Origin: Candidatus Woesearchaeota archaeon
GTDB lineage: Archaea; Nanobdellota; Nanobdellia; Woesearchaeales; JAFGLG01
Reading direction: 5' to 3'
DNA: 64,000 nucleotides
Assembly (NCBI GenBank): GCA_016928155.1
Contig: JAFGLG010000007.1
Coordinates: forward strand, 207,320 to 271,319
Shown: in pieces, positions 41,220 through 51,561 of the stretch
Layout: every line of letters begins with the position of its first letter
Numbering within the stretch: position 1 is the first letter of the stretch
Notes under the pieces: generated by a model
The model's database searches: none
Seen by the model: only the letters and a program-made list of their open reading frames with translations
Told to the model about the DNA's origin: nothing
Program-made: the position numbers and the translations under genes

Positions 41220-43463
41220 TTGATGGGAAAAAGAGGCCAGATAACAGTATTTATAATAGCAGGATTGATACTCCTCATCGCGTTCTCTATTATTATATAT
41301 ATCACAGTCATCAGACAGGAGTCTGAGTTTGAGACCGGAAAAGCAGAGACAATAGAGAAAGCGCCGATAGAAGTCAGGCCGGTAAGCTCTTTCATCACAG
41401 ACTGCATAGAATCAGTCGGCAAGGATGGCCTGCGCAAGCTCGGGATGCAAGGTGGATACATAAGCCTCGAAGAAGCAGGCATAATATCAAACCCTGACCC
41501 TACATCAGGCAAAGCATTGAAGTTCTATCCTGACTATGAATTCGAGATCCCTTATTGGTGGCACCTGAGCTCGCCGAACTCATGCTCAGGCGGATGCGAG
41601 TTCGACACCCAGAGGCCCCCGCTCTACGGGCCCAACTCTATCCAGATACAGCTCCAGGATTATATGGACAAGAGGCTCAGGTCTTGCCTGAGGCAGTTCG
41701 AGGATTTCCAGGGGCAGGGGTACATATTCAGGGACCTATATAACATATCCACTGAAGTGAAGTTCACAGAGAAGGACATAATATTCAATGTAAGATACCC
41801 ATTGGACATACAGAAAGGCGAGCAGACATACAGGCTCGAGAGATTCACGAATGCACTTCCTGTCAAATTCCTCACCATATACAGGACAGGGACAAAATTG
41901 ACCCTTGCGCAGGCAAACTTCTCATTCCTCGAGAAAGAGGCTAAGAACATCATCTCTATATATTCAGGCGTGGACGAGAACAAGCTTCCGCCGATTGCTG
42001 CATCTGAATGGGGGCCCATGAATTTCGTGCACTGGAGAAAATCCGAAGTGCGCGAAAAGGTCGAGGACATACTCGTCTCATTCATGCCGCTCTTCCAGAT
42101 ACCTGGCACGAGGAATTACCAGGCAAGGAACGAGAGCAACATCTTCACGCAGGGCGTATACAAGCTGTCAGACCTTGCGATCACAGGAGAGCACGAGACA
42201 GAATTCTCCAACATGTCAGTCAGGTTCTTCTACCTCGACTGGTGGCCGATATACTTCGACCTGACAGGCAGGGGGGCAAAAGGCGAGCTGATCATGCCTG
42301 AGTTCATGATGAACACAGGAATACTGCCCATAAGCATACAGAGATACCTGTACTATTATGACCTGTCATTCCCTGTTGTCGTCGAGATATATGACCACGA
42401 GGCATTCAACGGGGAAGGATACAGGTTCATGTTCGCCCTCGAAGGGAACCTGAGAGACAACGGCTACATGAACGCAGGCTATGTCGACATGAGCACAGAG
42501 GCCCAGCAGTTCGGCACAATGCTCTGCAACTATAATATGAGGGACTCAGGCAACATAACGACTGAGACATATGATAAAATCACAAATGAGCCTGTGGATG
42601 AGGTCGGCATCTCATACAGGTGCGGAGACGAGACATGCGCAATAGGATTCACAGAGATGAACAGCATGGGCACCAAGGCAGACTTCACCTCAAAATACCC
42701 CATATGCCTGGGGGGTTACATAATGGCAGACAAGTTTGGGTACTTCTCTGTGCCGATAAGATATGACACCCAGATTGATGAGAATGAGGATTTCAGGATA
42801 CCCATGGTGCCGGAGAAGGAGATAACCTTCAATGTGCTCAAGAAGCCAGTCGAGAAATTCGGGAATATGTGGACATTCATAGATACGCCGAGAAGACTTT
42901 ACGACACAGAGATGGCCATTGTCCAGATAGACAAGGTGAAGGAGGATCCATTGGAGCCGGACTTCAGCACCACAGGCATATTCTACGGCAACCAGACAGA
43001 CCCGACAATGATCAAGCTTGTGCCGGGGAAATACCAGGTGGACATAAACCTCATATACAACCTACCTGCAGGAAGCCAGGAGGCAGTCATCATACCAGAA
43101 GAGGAGAGATGCGAAGGGGGCACATTGTTCACTGACTGCGAGAAGATAATACTGCCAGAAATAGTCTTCAACAAGACATTCCCATCAGGAGGGTTGCATA
43201 TGGGCCCGATATACATGTATGACACAGAGAACACGACAAACGGCACCATGCCCCAGTCATACCAGGTGGATGAGACCCAGCTGTGGGAAGTCAAGGCATC
43301 TGACCTGTACCAGAGCAAGACAGTAAGCTTCTTCGCTGTCGGGATGCCCGGGTCAGGCATCAAGGAGAATACACTGGTGTATGACGACCTGAACACGCTG
43401 AACCAGAAGGATAACCTTTCAAAAGTCTACAGGAACAGCCTGGAGCCGAGATGGATAAGATGA
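41220..43463 (+). CDS. Exported protein with class III (pilin-like) signal peptide
   Basis: The 747-aa protein begins MGKRGQITVFIIAGLILLIA. The KRGQ-plus-hydrophobic-helix start is the class III signal processed by prepilin peptidase, often seen in large DPANN surface proteins. GGGGAGATTG upstream is the ribosome binding site; I set the start at 41223 or 41220 (TTGATGGGA), with the ATG at 41223 preferred. The rest is extracellular, with paired Cys (CSGGC, CGDETC, CEGGTLFTDC) and aromatic-rich beta segments, and no family recognised. It opens a co-directional operon reaching 52324, and overlaps the next gene by 13 bases. Confidence 0.78.
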   Translation: MMGKRGQITVFIIAGLILLIAFSIIIYITVIRQESEFETGKAETIEKAPIEVRPVSSFITDCIESVGKDGLRKLGMQGGYISLEEAGIISNPDPTSGKALKFYPDYEFEIPYWWHLSSPNSCSGGCEFDTQRPPLYGPNSIQIQLQDYMDKRLRSCLRQFEDFQGQGYIFRDLYNISTEVKFTEKDIIFNVRYPLDIQKGEQTYRLERFTNALPVKFLTIYRTGTKLTLAQANFSFLEKEAKNIISIYSGVDENKLPPIAASEWGPMNFVHWRKSEVREKVEDILVSFMPLFQIPGTRNYQARNESNIFTQGVYKLSDLAITGEHETEFSNMSVRFFYLDWWPIYFDLTGRGAKGELIMPEFMMNTGILPISIQRYLYYYDLSFPVVVEIYDHEAFNGEGYRFMFALEGNLRDNGYMNAGYVDMSTEAQQFGTMLCNYNMRDSGNITTETYDKITNEPVDEVGISYRCGDETCAIGFTEMNSMGTKADFTSKYPICLGGYIMADKFGYFSVPIRYDTQIDENEDFRIPMVPEKEITFNVLKKPVEKFGNMWTFIDTPRRLYDTEMAIVQIDKVKEDPLEPDFSTTGIFYGNQTDPTMIKLVPGKYQVDINLIYNLPAGSQEAVIIPEEERCEGGTLFTDCEKIILPEIVFNKTFPSGGLHMGPIYMYDTENTTNGTMPQSYQVDETQLWEVKASDLYQSKTVSFFAVGMPGSGIKENTLVYDDLNTLNQKDNLSKVYRNSLEPRWIR

Positions 43464-46400
43464 ACAACAGGATTAACAACAAGATTAACAATAATATGAA
43501 CAAGATGAACGATAAGATGAACAATAATATGAACAAAGCGCATATGATGCAGAGGAGGGCGCTGTTCTTCATATTCCTCATCATATCGCTCCCGTTCTAT
43601 ATCTCAGAGGCCATGGCTGCTCCGATGGTAAGGGAGACGCATGTATTCGGCGAGAACATGATATATGACTACAGGAAAGCGCTTGACTACACATATATAA
43701 TCACTGAAGTCAGGACCGATGAGACGAACATGACAGCAGAAGAGATGGCCACGAGGGTCAAAGTCTCGAACCAATGGTTCCACACATGCGAGCCCCTGCC
43801 GAACAATTTCTTCAAATGCTACTACACGCCGTCAAGCAGGGACGGGCCGATCGTGCCAGATACGCACACACTGAAGATCGAGCTTGAGGATGAGAATGAC
43901 GAGGTGGTCGCATCAAGGATAGTGACATACCATGTCGACAACAAGGCACCGGAGATAAAATCCTTCTCTATCTCGCCGGCAGTCGCGGGCCCGGAAGACA
44001 ACATATCCCTTGACTTTGTCGTCGAAGACCATGCCTACAGCAACACTGACACCGCAAAGTGCGTAGGCACGGCATATGTGACCATACTTTCAGGCGGTAC
44101 AGAACTCGGCCAGCTCGCTGTCAACAAGACGACATGCAGGGTGAGCATGAGCGAGAAGCTCCCGGCCACAGCATTCACTACAGATACAGGCACAACACAG
44201 ATATGCCTGTACGGCACAGACAATTTCGGCCAGACAGGAGAGAAAAAATGCACTGCCCTGACCACAGATTTCAACCTCCCTGAGCTCACGGGATTCAGCG
44301 TGAACCTCAAGAACGGGTCACCTCTTTACTGGGTCAATGAGCAGGGGACCACCGCTGATGTATTCCTCAACATAACTGAGGATGACACGGGGCTGGATAC
44401 AAGCAATATCTGGGCAGATTTCGGCAACCTCAGCGGATCGAGGCACAGCTACAAGAAAGGCTCATGCACGCAGAGGGACGAGAAATACAAGTGCAAATGG
44501 AGCAATGTGGAGGTAAAGGTGGAGGAGAGCATTTCAGCCATCATCGTCTTCAACATATCAGACATCGCAGGCAATGAGGTCATCACAGAAGCGAGCTGGA
44601 ATGTCTATCTCGACAACATAAGGCCGAATGTCACCATCGTGGCACCATACATAATGCCCCTGAATGGGACATATTATGTCGGGCCGCAGGAGATGGATTA
44701 TTACGCGCAGTTCATTGAGCTAGAATCCGGCATTGACTACAGGAATGTCTTCATGGATTTCAGCGTCTGCGGAGGCTCCGGCAAGGACCAGGCAGACAAC
44801 TGCTCAGCAGACCAGACATGCTTCTGGTACAACAGGACATGCGACGCAGCAGACGGCACAGAAGGCAAGCTGAGGATAAGCCCGGACAGCGCTGACAACA
44901 TGGGCAATCCGGTCCGTGGGAATATGACCGGCGACATCATAGTCGACAGCAAGCCGCCGTATATCACGGAGGTTGTGATGAACACCACAGGCTCCCAATG
45001 GTTCAACCAGCCTGACATAATAAACCAGACCAACCTCACAATCGTCGTCAAGGATGATCTGCTGATCATAAATGCTACAATATATGACACAGTCAGCCCG
45101 GAGACAATGGTGTATGCCAACTTCACAGAGCTGAACGGGCCGGACTTCTGGCCGGGCGACTGCATAGTCGTATCCCCGAGGAAAAGCGAATGCCTGTTCG
45201 CGACCTACATAAACGTCACCGGAGGCAGGAACTACAAGTTCTACCTGAATGCATCAGACATCGTGGGGAATTACCAGACCAAGGAACTCGAGATATTCGT
45301 CTACAGGATGGAGAACGAGAGCCAGGACCTGTGGAGGCATTCCAAAGGCGATCCCAGCCCCAACCCCATAGACAAGCAGATGCTCGAAAGGTATATCATG
45401 TTCCAGTACTGGCCAATACAGCTGACTTCCACGAAGCCAGACAACTGGCCGTACTATATCTATATCGCAGACGCGTGCTACAATGTCACCACAGAGGACG
45501 ACGAGGACATAAGCGCAGAGGACATCATCTGGGGCCCATACCCTGAGATTGTCGACTTCAACACGCCGACAGAGCCCGGAAGCCTGCCATACAACATGTT
45601 CCTCAAGTACAATCTTTATACTGTTGCTCCGGAGGACGATACTGTCGAGGTGAAATGCCCGATAGGCATCCTTTCGATACTTGACGGCAAGACGATCTAC
45701 GGGCCTGAGATCGAAAATATCACTATAGAGATAGAATATTACAACCTGCCTTATGGTGAGGTCGGTGACGAGCTTTATGAGGAGCTCAAGAAAGTCATGG
45801 AGGGCATCACCTCGGAGTGGGGAGAATGGATGGATGACATCGAGGGTCTGATAAAGGTCCTCGAGGCTTTTTGCTCCCTGGTTGACTGGATCAAGAAACT
45901 CTCTGATGCCTACAGCATGTCAGTCGCGATACTGACCAACTGCGCGAACAATCCTGGATCAATGTCTTTCTGTGAACCGGCGAGGCAGACATCTAATGTC
46001 GCCCATGAGACAACGGATCAGTCCCTGGCGCAGACATATGTCCAGGTGAAGAAGTACTGCAATTACCTTAGCTGCAGATACACAAATGAGAAGACAGTGA
46101 AAGATGACCTGAATAAACAGATGGGGACTGCTGGCATGACTGAACCATCTACTGGCGCTGAACCATCAGAAGGCAACACTGACCCTGGCGGAAGAGGCGA
46201 GTACGGGACTTTTTACACAAGAGCCGGAGCAGGATACGGGTGGTTCGGGAACACTGTGATTAAGGAGAGCATGATATATTCGATAATATTCCTGTGCCTG
46301 CCGGGTATCGTCTATAACGGGCAGAAGTGGAGAGGCATCGAGTGCAGCTATGCAGACTGCCTGATGGCAGTCCCTTATGGCACGCCAAAATACCTGTGCG

Positions 46401-46783
46401 ACCAGAGGAGGGAATATGAGCAGTGCATGTTCCTCTGGGGCCAGATATTCAACATGATACCATTTGCAGCAGCTATCTCCTCGCTCGGCCAGAACATAAT
46501 AGCTGCATTCTCTGACACAGGCGTCTTTGCCCTGAGAGTTGTCAAATTCACCTGCACTGGGATATGCAAGGAGAAAGCTACAGGAACAGGATGCTTCGCG
46601 TGCAATGTCATCAACTGGCTCAATATGATGGTGGATGTGGCATGCGACCTGGGAGTAGATATGGGCAAGAAGGAATGTGAAGGATACTGGGAGGGCCAGA
46701 CCTTTGACTTCGACAGCCAGACAGCCTGTGAGCAGACAATAGAAAGGTTCGAGAACATAACAAAACAGATGGACGATGACTGA
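43451..46783 (+). CDS. Large exported Cys-rich protein with Ig-like domains
   Basis: The 1110-aa protein opens with about 30 residues made of Met, Asn, Lys and Ile in a near 12-base repeat, followed by a signal-type helix (RALFFIFLIISLPFYISEAM). Residues 60-560 are a chain of Ig-like modules linked by DNKAPEIKSFSIS-type motifs with N-glycosylation sequons and Cys pairs. Residues 700-1110 are more helical with several CxxxC pairs and two or three hydrophobic segments (SMIYSIIFLCLPGIVYN, FNMIPFAAAISSLGQNIIAA) that may enter the membrane. GGAG before ATG 43451 supports the long start. Family unknown; likely forms a surface complex with its operon partners. Confidence 0.78.
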   Translation: MDKMNNRINNKINNNMNKMNDKMNNNMNKAHMMQRRALFFIFLIISLPFYISEAMAAPMVRETHVFGENMIYDYRKALDYTYIITEVRTDETNMTAEEMATRVKVSNQWFHTCEPLPNNFFKCYYTPSSRDGPIVPDTHTLKIELEDENDEVVASRIVTYHVDNKAPEIKSFSISPAVAGPEDNISLDFVVEDHAYSNTDTAKCVGTAYVTILSGGTELGQLAVNKTTCRVSMSEKLPATAFTTDTGTTQICLYGTDNFGQTGEKKCTALTTDFNLPELTGFSVNLKNGSPLYWVNEQGTTADVFLNITEDDTGLDTSNIWADFGNLSGSRHSYKKGSCTQRDEKYKCKWSNVEVKVEESISAIIVFNISDIAGNEVITEASWNVYLDNIRPNVTIVAPYIMPLNGTYYVGPQEMDYYAQFIELESGIDYRNVFMDFSVCGGSGKDQADNCSADQTCFWYNRTCDAADGTEGKLRISPDSADNMGNPVRGNMTGDIIVDSKPPYITEVVMNTTGSQWFNQPDIINQTNLTIVVKDDLLIINATIYDTVSPETMVYANFTELNGPDFWPGDCIVVSPRKSECLFATYINVTGGRNYKFYLNASDIVGNYQTKELEIFVYRMENESQDLWRHSKGDPSPNPIDKQMLERYIMFQYWPIQLTSTKPDNWPYYIYIADACYNVTTEDDEDISAEDIIWGPYPEIVDFNTPTEPGSLPYNMFLKYNLYTVAPEDDTVEVKCPIGILSILDGKTIYGPEIENITIEIEYYNLPYGEVGDELYEELKKVMEGITSEWGEWMDDIEGLIKVLEAFCSLVDWIKKLSDAYSMSVAILTNCANNPGSMSFCEPARQTSNVAHETTDQSLAQTYVQVKKYCNYLSCRYTNEKTVKDDLNKQMGTAGMTEPSTGAEPSEGNTDPGGRGEYGTFYTRAGAGYGWFGNTVIKESMIYSIIFLCLPGIVYNGQKWRGIECSYADCLMAVPYGTPKYLCDQRREYEQCMFLWGQIFNMIPFAAAISSLGQNIIAAFSDTGVFALRVVKFTCTGICKEKATGTGCFACNVINWLNMMVDVACDLGVDMGKKECEGYWEGQTFDFDSQTACEQTIERFENITKQMDDD

Positions 46784-47828
46784 AACACTGGTTGAGTATA
46801 TCAGGGAACAGCTGCAGAACGGCTTCACCATAGATCAGATCCGGGACTATCTGATAAGATATGGATACCACGAGCAGGACGTCAACATAGCTGTAGATGC
46901 AGCGATGCATGGTATAGATACTCATCCTATTGTCCAGCAGGTGCCCATACACAAGCATCCGCTTGCGATGAAAATAATGATAATACTAGCAGTGGTCACA
47001 GTCTCGCTGGCTGTCTTCATGTACTTCAGCAGGACAGTGGACGAAGGGATGATACAGGCTCCTATGACTGAAGGGGTGACTCCGGTTATATTCCAGCCTG
47101 AGCCTGAAACCCCAAAGATCCCAAAGAATGTGCAGGACAGGATAGACAATGTGATGAAGGATCTTCAGAATGCAGAGAAGACGCAGAATTCATACCAGCA
47201 GCGCGTCGATTATCTTGACAATGCCATAGTGAACCTCAGGGTCATCATAGATGAGGAGCCCAACAGCGCAGATGCCCACAACTTCCTTGCAGATGCCCTC
47301 GAGGCAAAAGGGCTCTATGACGAGGCAGAGTCTGAATACAGGGTTGCCATGGAATTGGATCCGGACAATCCCGAGCTCTACAACGACCTCGGATACCTCT
47401 ATGCCCGGAAAGGGGACATGTCCACAGCGACGCAGTATTACAACAATGCTATAGCGAAGGATCCCACATTTGATGTGGCATACAGCAACCTCGGGATGTA
47501 TTATTATGAGACAGGGAACTATGATGAGGCAATAAGGAATTTCGTCATAGCAAAGGAGCTCAAGTCATACAACTACAAGACAATAAACAACCTGGGATTC
47601 GCTTATCTAAAGAAAGGGATGCACGAGAGGGCGCTTGCAGAGTTCAGGGAATCGCTGAAGATAAACCCGGATTTCCCTAATCCCTATTTCGGGATCGGGC
47701 TTGTGTTCATGGAGCAGCAGCAGTATGACAAGGCAGTGTATGAGCTCGAGAAGAGCATCGTGCTCGATCCTTCGAATTTCATCTACCAAGAGGCATATGC
47801 CAGGGCCAAGAAGAGCCTGGAAGTGTGA
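46776..47828 (+). CDS. Membrane TPR protein with N-terminal helical motif
   Basis: The 350-aa protein starts inside the end of the previous gene (ATGACTGA overlap). Residues 1-45 form a small three-helix motif (LVEYIREQLQNGFTIDQIRD, then LIRYGYHEQDV). A single membrane helix follows (MKIMIILAVVTVSLAVFMYF, about 65-85), then a Pro-rich spacer and six or so TPR repeats from about 165 to the end (EPNSADAHNFLADALEAKGL, DPDNPELYNDLGYLYARKGD and so on). The TPR region should lie outside the cell, with the helical motif inside. TPR proteins usually scaffold assemblies, so this may hold the operon's exported proteins together. Confidence 0.88.
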   Translation: MTETLVEYIREQLQNGFTIDQIRDYLIRYGYHEQDVNIAVDAAMHGIDTHPIVQQVPIHKHPLAMKIMIILAVVTVSLAVFMYFSRTVDEGMIQAPMTEGVTPVIFQPEPETPKIPKNVQDRIDNVMKDLQNAEKTQNSYQQRVDYLDNAIVNLRVIIDEEPNSADAHNFLADALEAKGLYDEAESEYRVAMELDPDNPELYNDLGYLYARKGDMSTATQYYNNAIAKDPTFDVAYSNLGMYYYETGNYDEAIRNFVIAKELKSYNYKTINNLGFAYLKKGMHERALAEFRESLKINPDFPNPYFGIGLVFMEQQQYDKAVYELEKSIVLDPSNFIYQEAYARAKKSLEV

Positions 47829-47833
47829 TAATA

Positions 47834-48382
47834 ATGGCAAGAAAACTACCAAGACCGCCGGCACCGAAAGTCTATGAGACAGAGAGGAAGATGGGAGCGA
47901 TAGTCTCAGGCATATTCGTGATAATCCTTGTCTTCATGATAGTCTTCCTCACTGAGTCCATGCAGAAGACAGGCACTTCACAGAGCCTGACGATATCAAA
48001 TGCGCAGTTCGCATACTATGTGGATGACGACTATAACTTTGAGCCCAATCCCACAGCAGCGTACAATGCAGGTGATGACATTTTCCTGTATTTTGAGGTC
48101 ATAGGATATAAGACAGCCGAAACTCCGACCGGATATCGCACAGAGCTCACATCAGATGTGCAGGTCTCAGATCCGGAAGGACAGCTTGTGCCTCAGCTGA
48201 GCAGGAAGAACATCTTCGACGAGGTTTTTGAATTCGAAGCGGATTATGGAGCGATACCGGTGAAGACACAATTTTCAGTGCCCTCACATTTCCCGTCCGG
48301 AGAATACACATTAGAACAGTTCGTATACGATAAGATGACAGGAGACGCAGTCAAGCTGTCAAAGAGATTCACGATAGAATGA
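47834..48382 (+). CDS. Small membrane-anchored Ig-like protein
   Basis: The 182-aa protein starts at ATG 47834 (a GTG nine bases earlier overlaps the TPR gene's stop). A Pro-rich basic N-terminus (RKLPRPPAPKVYETERK) precedes one membrane helix (MGAIVSGIFVIILVFMIVFL). The remaining 130 residues form a single beta-sandwich outside the cell (NAGDDIFLYFEVIGYKTAET, then GEYTLEQFVYDKMTGD). Fits an accessory or adaptor role in the operon. Family unknown. Confidence 0.75.
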   Translation: MARKLPRPPAPKVYETERKMGAIVSGIFVIILVFMIVFLTESMQKTGTSQSLTISNAQFAYYVDDDYNFEPNPTAAYNAGDDIFLYFEVIGYKTAETPTGYRTELTSDVQVSDPEGQLVPQLSRKNIFDEVFEFEADYGAIPVKTQFSVPSHFPSGEYTLEQFVYDKMTGDAVKLSKRFTIE

Positions 48383-51300
48383 AGAAGAAGAGCATATTAT
48401 GGATTGTTGTATTATTAATAATTGTAGCATCAGCAATATCTGCAGATGATTACTGCATTGTAGAGATACAAGTATCAAGAGCTGGCCACAACTATCACTT
48501 CTGCAATAATGGCAATAACTGGCAAGACCTATACGGAAATAACGAGCTGCTTTACCTTGTTGGTGATGCAAATTCAATTCCGGATGCCTACAATAATATT
48601 AGGTGGCATTTCCTCTCCGAAGAAGAAAACAGCTGGTGGAGACAAGATTACATAAGGACAAAGTATATGGGTCAAGAAGAATTCAGCCAATACTACAGGC
48701 CCAAGGACTGGCGACCAGACCCTGCACAGTTCACAAGCACATTAGAGGCAGAGATTAACAGACAAAGGCAATTGGCTACTCCAGGGAGAAAAGAAGATGA
48801 ACCAATAAGTATTGAAACAGTTACAGGATCAGCTGGTTCCCCAATCATCTCTAAACAAGATGGACCATCAGGAGGAACAGGAGGGGACACATCACCACCC
48901 TCATCAGGACCACCATCCTCAGTGACAGGGCTTGAGGAAAAGGCACTGAAACCGGATTCTGTGTTCAGCGGAAATGAGATTGGAGACCTTATGGGATCAC
49001 AAGGCATAGATGCCACGAGCCTGAATCTTGTCGGCGACAGGAAGTATAATATCCGTTATGAAAATGGAGAATTCAAGGTCTATGATACGCTTGACCAGAT
49101 TGGAAAACCTGCCGGGGAAGATTTTGACAATTATATGTTTTATAGGAGAACTGAAAAAAACCAAGCGCAGATAGCTGGCGCAGAGTATCAGTACGGCCTA
49201 TCTGCTGATGACAAAGGGATCAGGATCTGGACAAATATAAATAATGATATTGATCTGAAGCAGGATGGCTTCAGGCTGCCTGAGGGGAAAGAAGGGGAAT
49301 TCAAGGGTTTCAAGCCCCTGTCAGATTATAAAAAAGGTGATTATCTCACTTTCAGCGACGGCAAGCAGACAGACAATCTGATGATGACAAAAAGCGGGGA
49401 CAGCACCGGACAGATATGGGGCCATCAGACAGGAGATACATTCCAGCTAAGCTTCTACGGCGATGACGGCAGGATGAGGCAGATACAGGGCAAGGATTTC
49501 CAGCCGGCTGTATCCACTAAGGCAATGGATGCACTGAAAGGATTTGAACAGGCAAAGAGAGGTGAGCTGGACAATACGCTTGCAATACTGGAAAAATATG
49601 GATTCAGCACATCTGATGCAAGAATAAACAATGCCATAATAGGGGGTAATCTAGGTTTCGGGGTACAGACTGTTGACAATGTAGCATTGACTTTAGGGGG
49701 AGGAAGCACAGCTAACTTCGCAAGCATAACAACAGAAAAAAGCTCGATGACCCTGCCAGATGGCAGAATGGTCGATGTTCCCGGCGGAACCACCTATGTC
49801 AACATGGGCGCACTGACAGGAAACTGGCAGGAAACATATAAAGACAGGGATGCAATGCTGGCCAACATACCTCAAAATGCTGTGATTACACTGCAGACAA
49901 AAGACGGACCTATGAATTTCCTTATCGGGAACAGTAAGAATAACCAAAATGCATTGACTATGATACCTGTCGGCCAGCAGGATTTCGGCGCAATGAACAG
50001 CCAGCAGACAATAAACAGCGTACTCAGCCTCAATAGTGGCACAGCAAATTCAGGATATGGCATAGCAGGCAACACAGTGTTTGACCTGAGAGGAGGAACA
50101 GCTTTGGGTAACTATATCAACCTGCAGGGCGCTGGCGGATTCAAACCAGGGCAGATACCTGAAGGGTCAATCACATGGACTGATGACAAGGGCAATATCT
50201 GGGTGAACAGGCCAGCCACAGGCGCAGACGGGACAAAGACCGGAGACAATTCAGTTGTCGGGCAGTATCAGAGCTATGGCGCCGGAGTGAATCGGATCAC
50301 ACCCACAGGAGGGAACGCCTCATACACGTGGACAGATCCGAAGGGCAATAGTCATGACATGACTGATGTGGATCAGATGTTCGCTGGAGGAGCCCATGTA
50401 GATTCCGAAGGCAATTTCTTCATGCCGCCGAATGAACAAAATCCCAATGGTGTTTCCCTGGATGGATGCAAATGGTCAGGCGGAAGCAGGTGCACAATGG
50501 ATTATGGTGATACCAGCATACAGGTGAACTGCGGAGCAAATGGCTGCTCAGCTTCATATCACGGGTTCTCCCAAAGCTACCTCGGCATTGGGGCTCACAT
50601 GACAACGATGTCAGGCACTACATTCAACGGACAGGACTACACAGGAGACCTCATGGGAACAGCCAAGGGTAATGCGCAGTCAGGCGGTGGTCCATGCAGC
50701 AGCATAGGCAACAACACATGGTGCTATTATGACCATGATTTCATCCTATTTGATACGCAATTCTGCACCCTTAAAAATGAGATATACGCATGCGGGAGCA
50801 ACACGACATACAAGGACCAATATGGCCTAGACGATTATAATGCCAGGTTCGGCAGTACTCCCAGCTGGTCTGCGTGGCTTACGAACATAGGACAGATACT
50901 AAGCCAGTGGATAGAGGCAACATCAGGATATCCAAACCTCGAAGGCTTCCTGTATGACCCTGCAGAGGAAGAGGCATGGATAGATTTCAGCGCACAGGAA
51001 TGGGGTTACCTGCTCTACGGGATACAGGGGTGGAGCTCGCAGATATGCCAAGTGGACAATCCAGTATCTGACACAGATCAGTACGGATTCGCCTTCTCAG
51101 CAGATTCAATGCTGGGGGCAAGCGCACACATAGAAGCTGAGAGGACAACATTCTACAATTATTCCGACGAGGATGCAGAGGAGATGTATCTTTACAAGCT
51201 CTCTTTCAGCGTGAACCCGGGGACATGTTACCTTGATTTTGAAGTGGATGCGAAACCGCTGTTCTACGAGGAGTATGACCATGAGGAGATGATAGACCCG

Positions 51301-51561
51301 GATGAGGATGAAGAAGGGGAAAGTAATGAAACAATAGAGCTCATGGCCGCTGTGGGAGGAAGAACGATGCAGCCGTCTGTGAGTGAGTTCATCATAAACA
51401 CATCAACATCACTCATCACGAAAGTATGCATCAACTTCAAGGATATGGACCCGGAGAACTGCTTCGGCAATGACATGGGGCCGGGCTCCCATCTCTGCAG
51501 GGAAGTCAATGACGGCGACCAATATGAAGAGGGATGGCATGAGGAACAATATGGATACTGA
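48379..51561 (+). CDS. 1060-aa exported protein of unknown family
   Basis: It begins with an ATGA overlap with the previous gene and a signal peptide (MKKKSILWIVVLLIIVASAI). Residues 25-100 hold Cys pairs and many aromatics, 130-175 a Gly/Ser/Pro/Thr linker. Residues 180-680 are long and Gly/Asn/Asp-rich, with beta-hairpin-like repeats (ITWTDDKGNIWVN and YTWTDPKGNSHDM are alike) and NTVFDLRGG-type turns that suggest a beta-solenoid or propeller. Residues 690-900 are Cys-rich (CKWSGGSRCTMDYG, CGANGCSASYHG). The C-terminus is acidic. No enzyme motif recognised. It is probably the main extracellular product of the operon. Confidence 0.75.
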   Translation: MKKKSILWIVVLLIIVASAISADDYCIVEIQVSRAGHNYHFCNNGNNWQDLYGNNELLYLVGDANSIPDAYNNIRWHFLSEEENSWWRQDYIRTKYMGQEEFSQYYRPKDWRPDPAQFTSTLEAEINRQRQLATPGRKEDEPISIETVTGSAGSPIISKQDGPSGGTGGDTSPPSSGPPSSVTGLEEKALKPDSVFSGNEIGDLMGSQGIDATSLNLVGDRKYNIRYENGEFKVYDTLDQIGKPAGEDFDNYMFYRRTEKNQAQIAGAEYQYGLSADDKGIRIWTNINNDIDLKQDGFRLPEGKEGEFKGFKPLSDYKKGDYLTFSDGKQTDNLMMTKSGDSTGQIWGHQTGDTFQLSFYGDDGRMRQIQGKDFQPAVSTKAMDALKGFEQAKRGELDNTLAILEKYGFSTSDARINNAIIGGNLGFGVQTVDNVALTLGGGSTANFASITTEKSSMTLPDGRMVDVPGGTTYVNMGALTGNWQETYKDRDAMLANIPQNAVITLQTKDGPMNFLIGNSKNNQNALTMIPVGQQDFGAMNSQQTINSVLSLNSGTANSGYGIAGNTVFDLRGGTALGNYINLQGAGGFKPGQIPEGSITWTDDKGNIWVNRPATGADGTKTGDNSVVGQYQSYGAGVNRITPTGGNASYTWTDPKGNSHDMTDVDQMFAGGAHVDSEGNFFMPPNEQNPNGVSLDGCKWSGGSRCTMDYGDTSIQVNCGANGCSASYHGFSQSYLGIGAHMTTMSGTTFNGQDYTGDLMGTAKGNAQSGGGPCSSIGNNTWCYYDHDFILFDTQFCTLKNEIYACGSNTTYKDQYGLDDYNARFGSTPSWSAWLTNIGQILSQWIEATSGYPNLEGFLYDPAEEEAWIDFSAQEWGYLLYGIQGWSSQICQVDNPVSDTDQYGFAFSADSMLGASAHIEAERTTFYNYSDEDAEEMYLYKLSFSVNPGTCYLDFEVDAKPLFYEEYDHEEMIDPDEDEEGESNETIELMAAVGGRTMQPSVSEFIINTSTSLITKVCINFKDMDPENCFGNDMGPGSHLCREVNDGDQYEEGWHEEQYGY

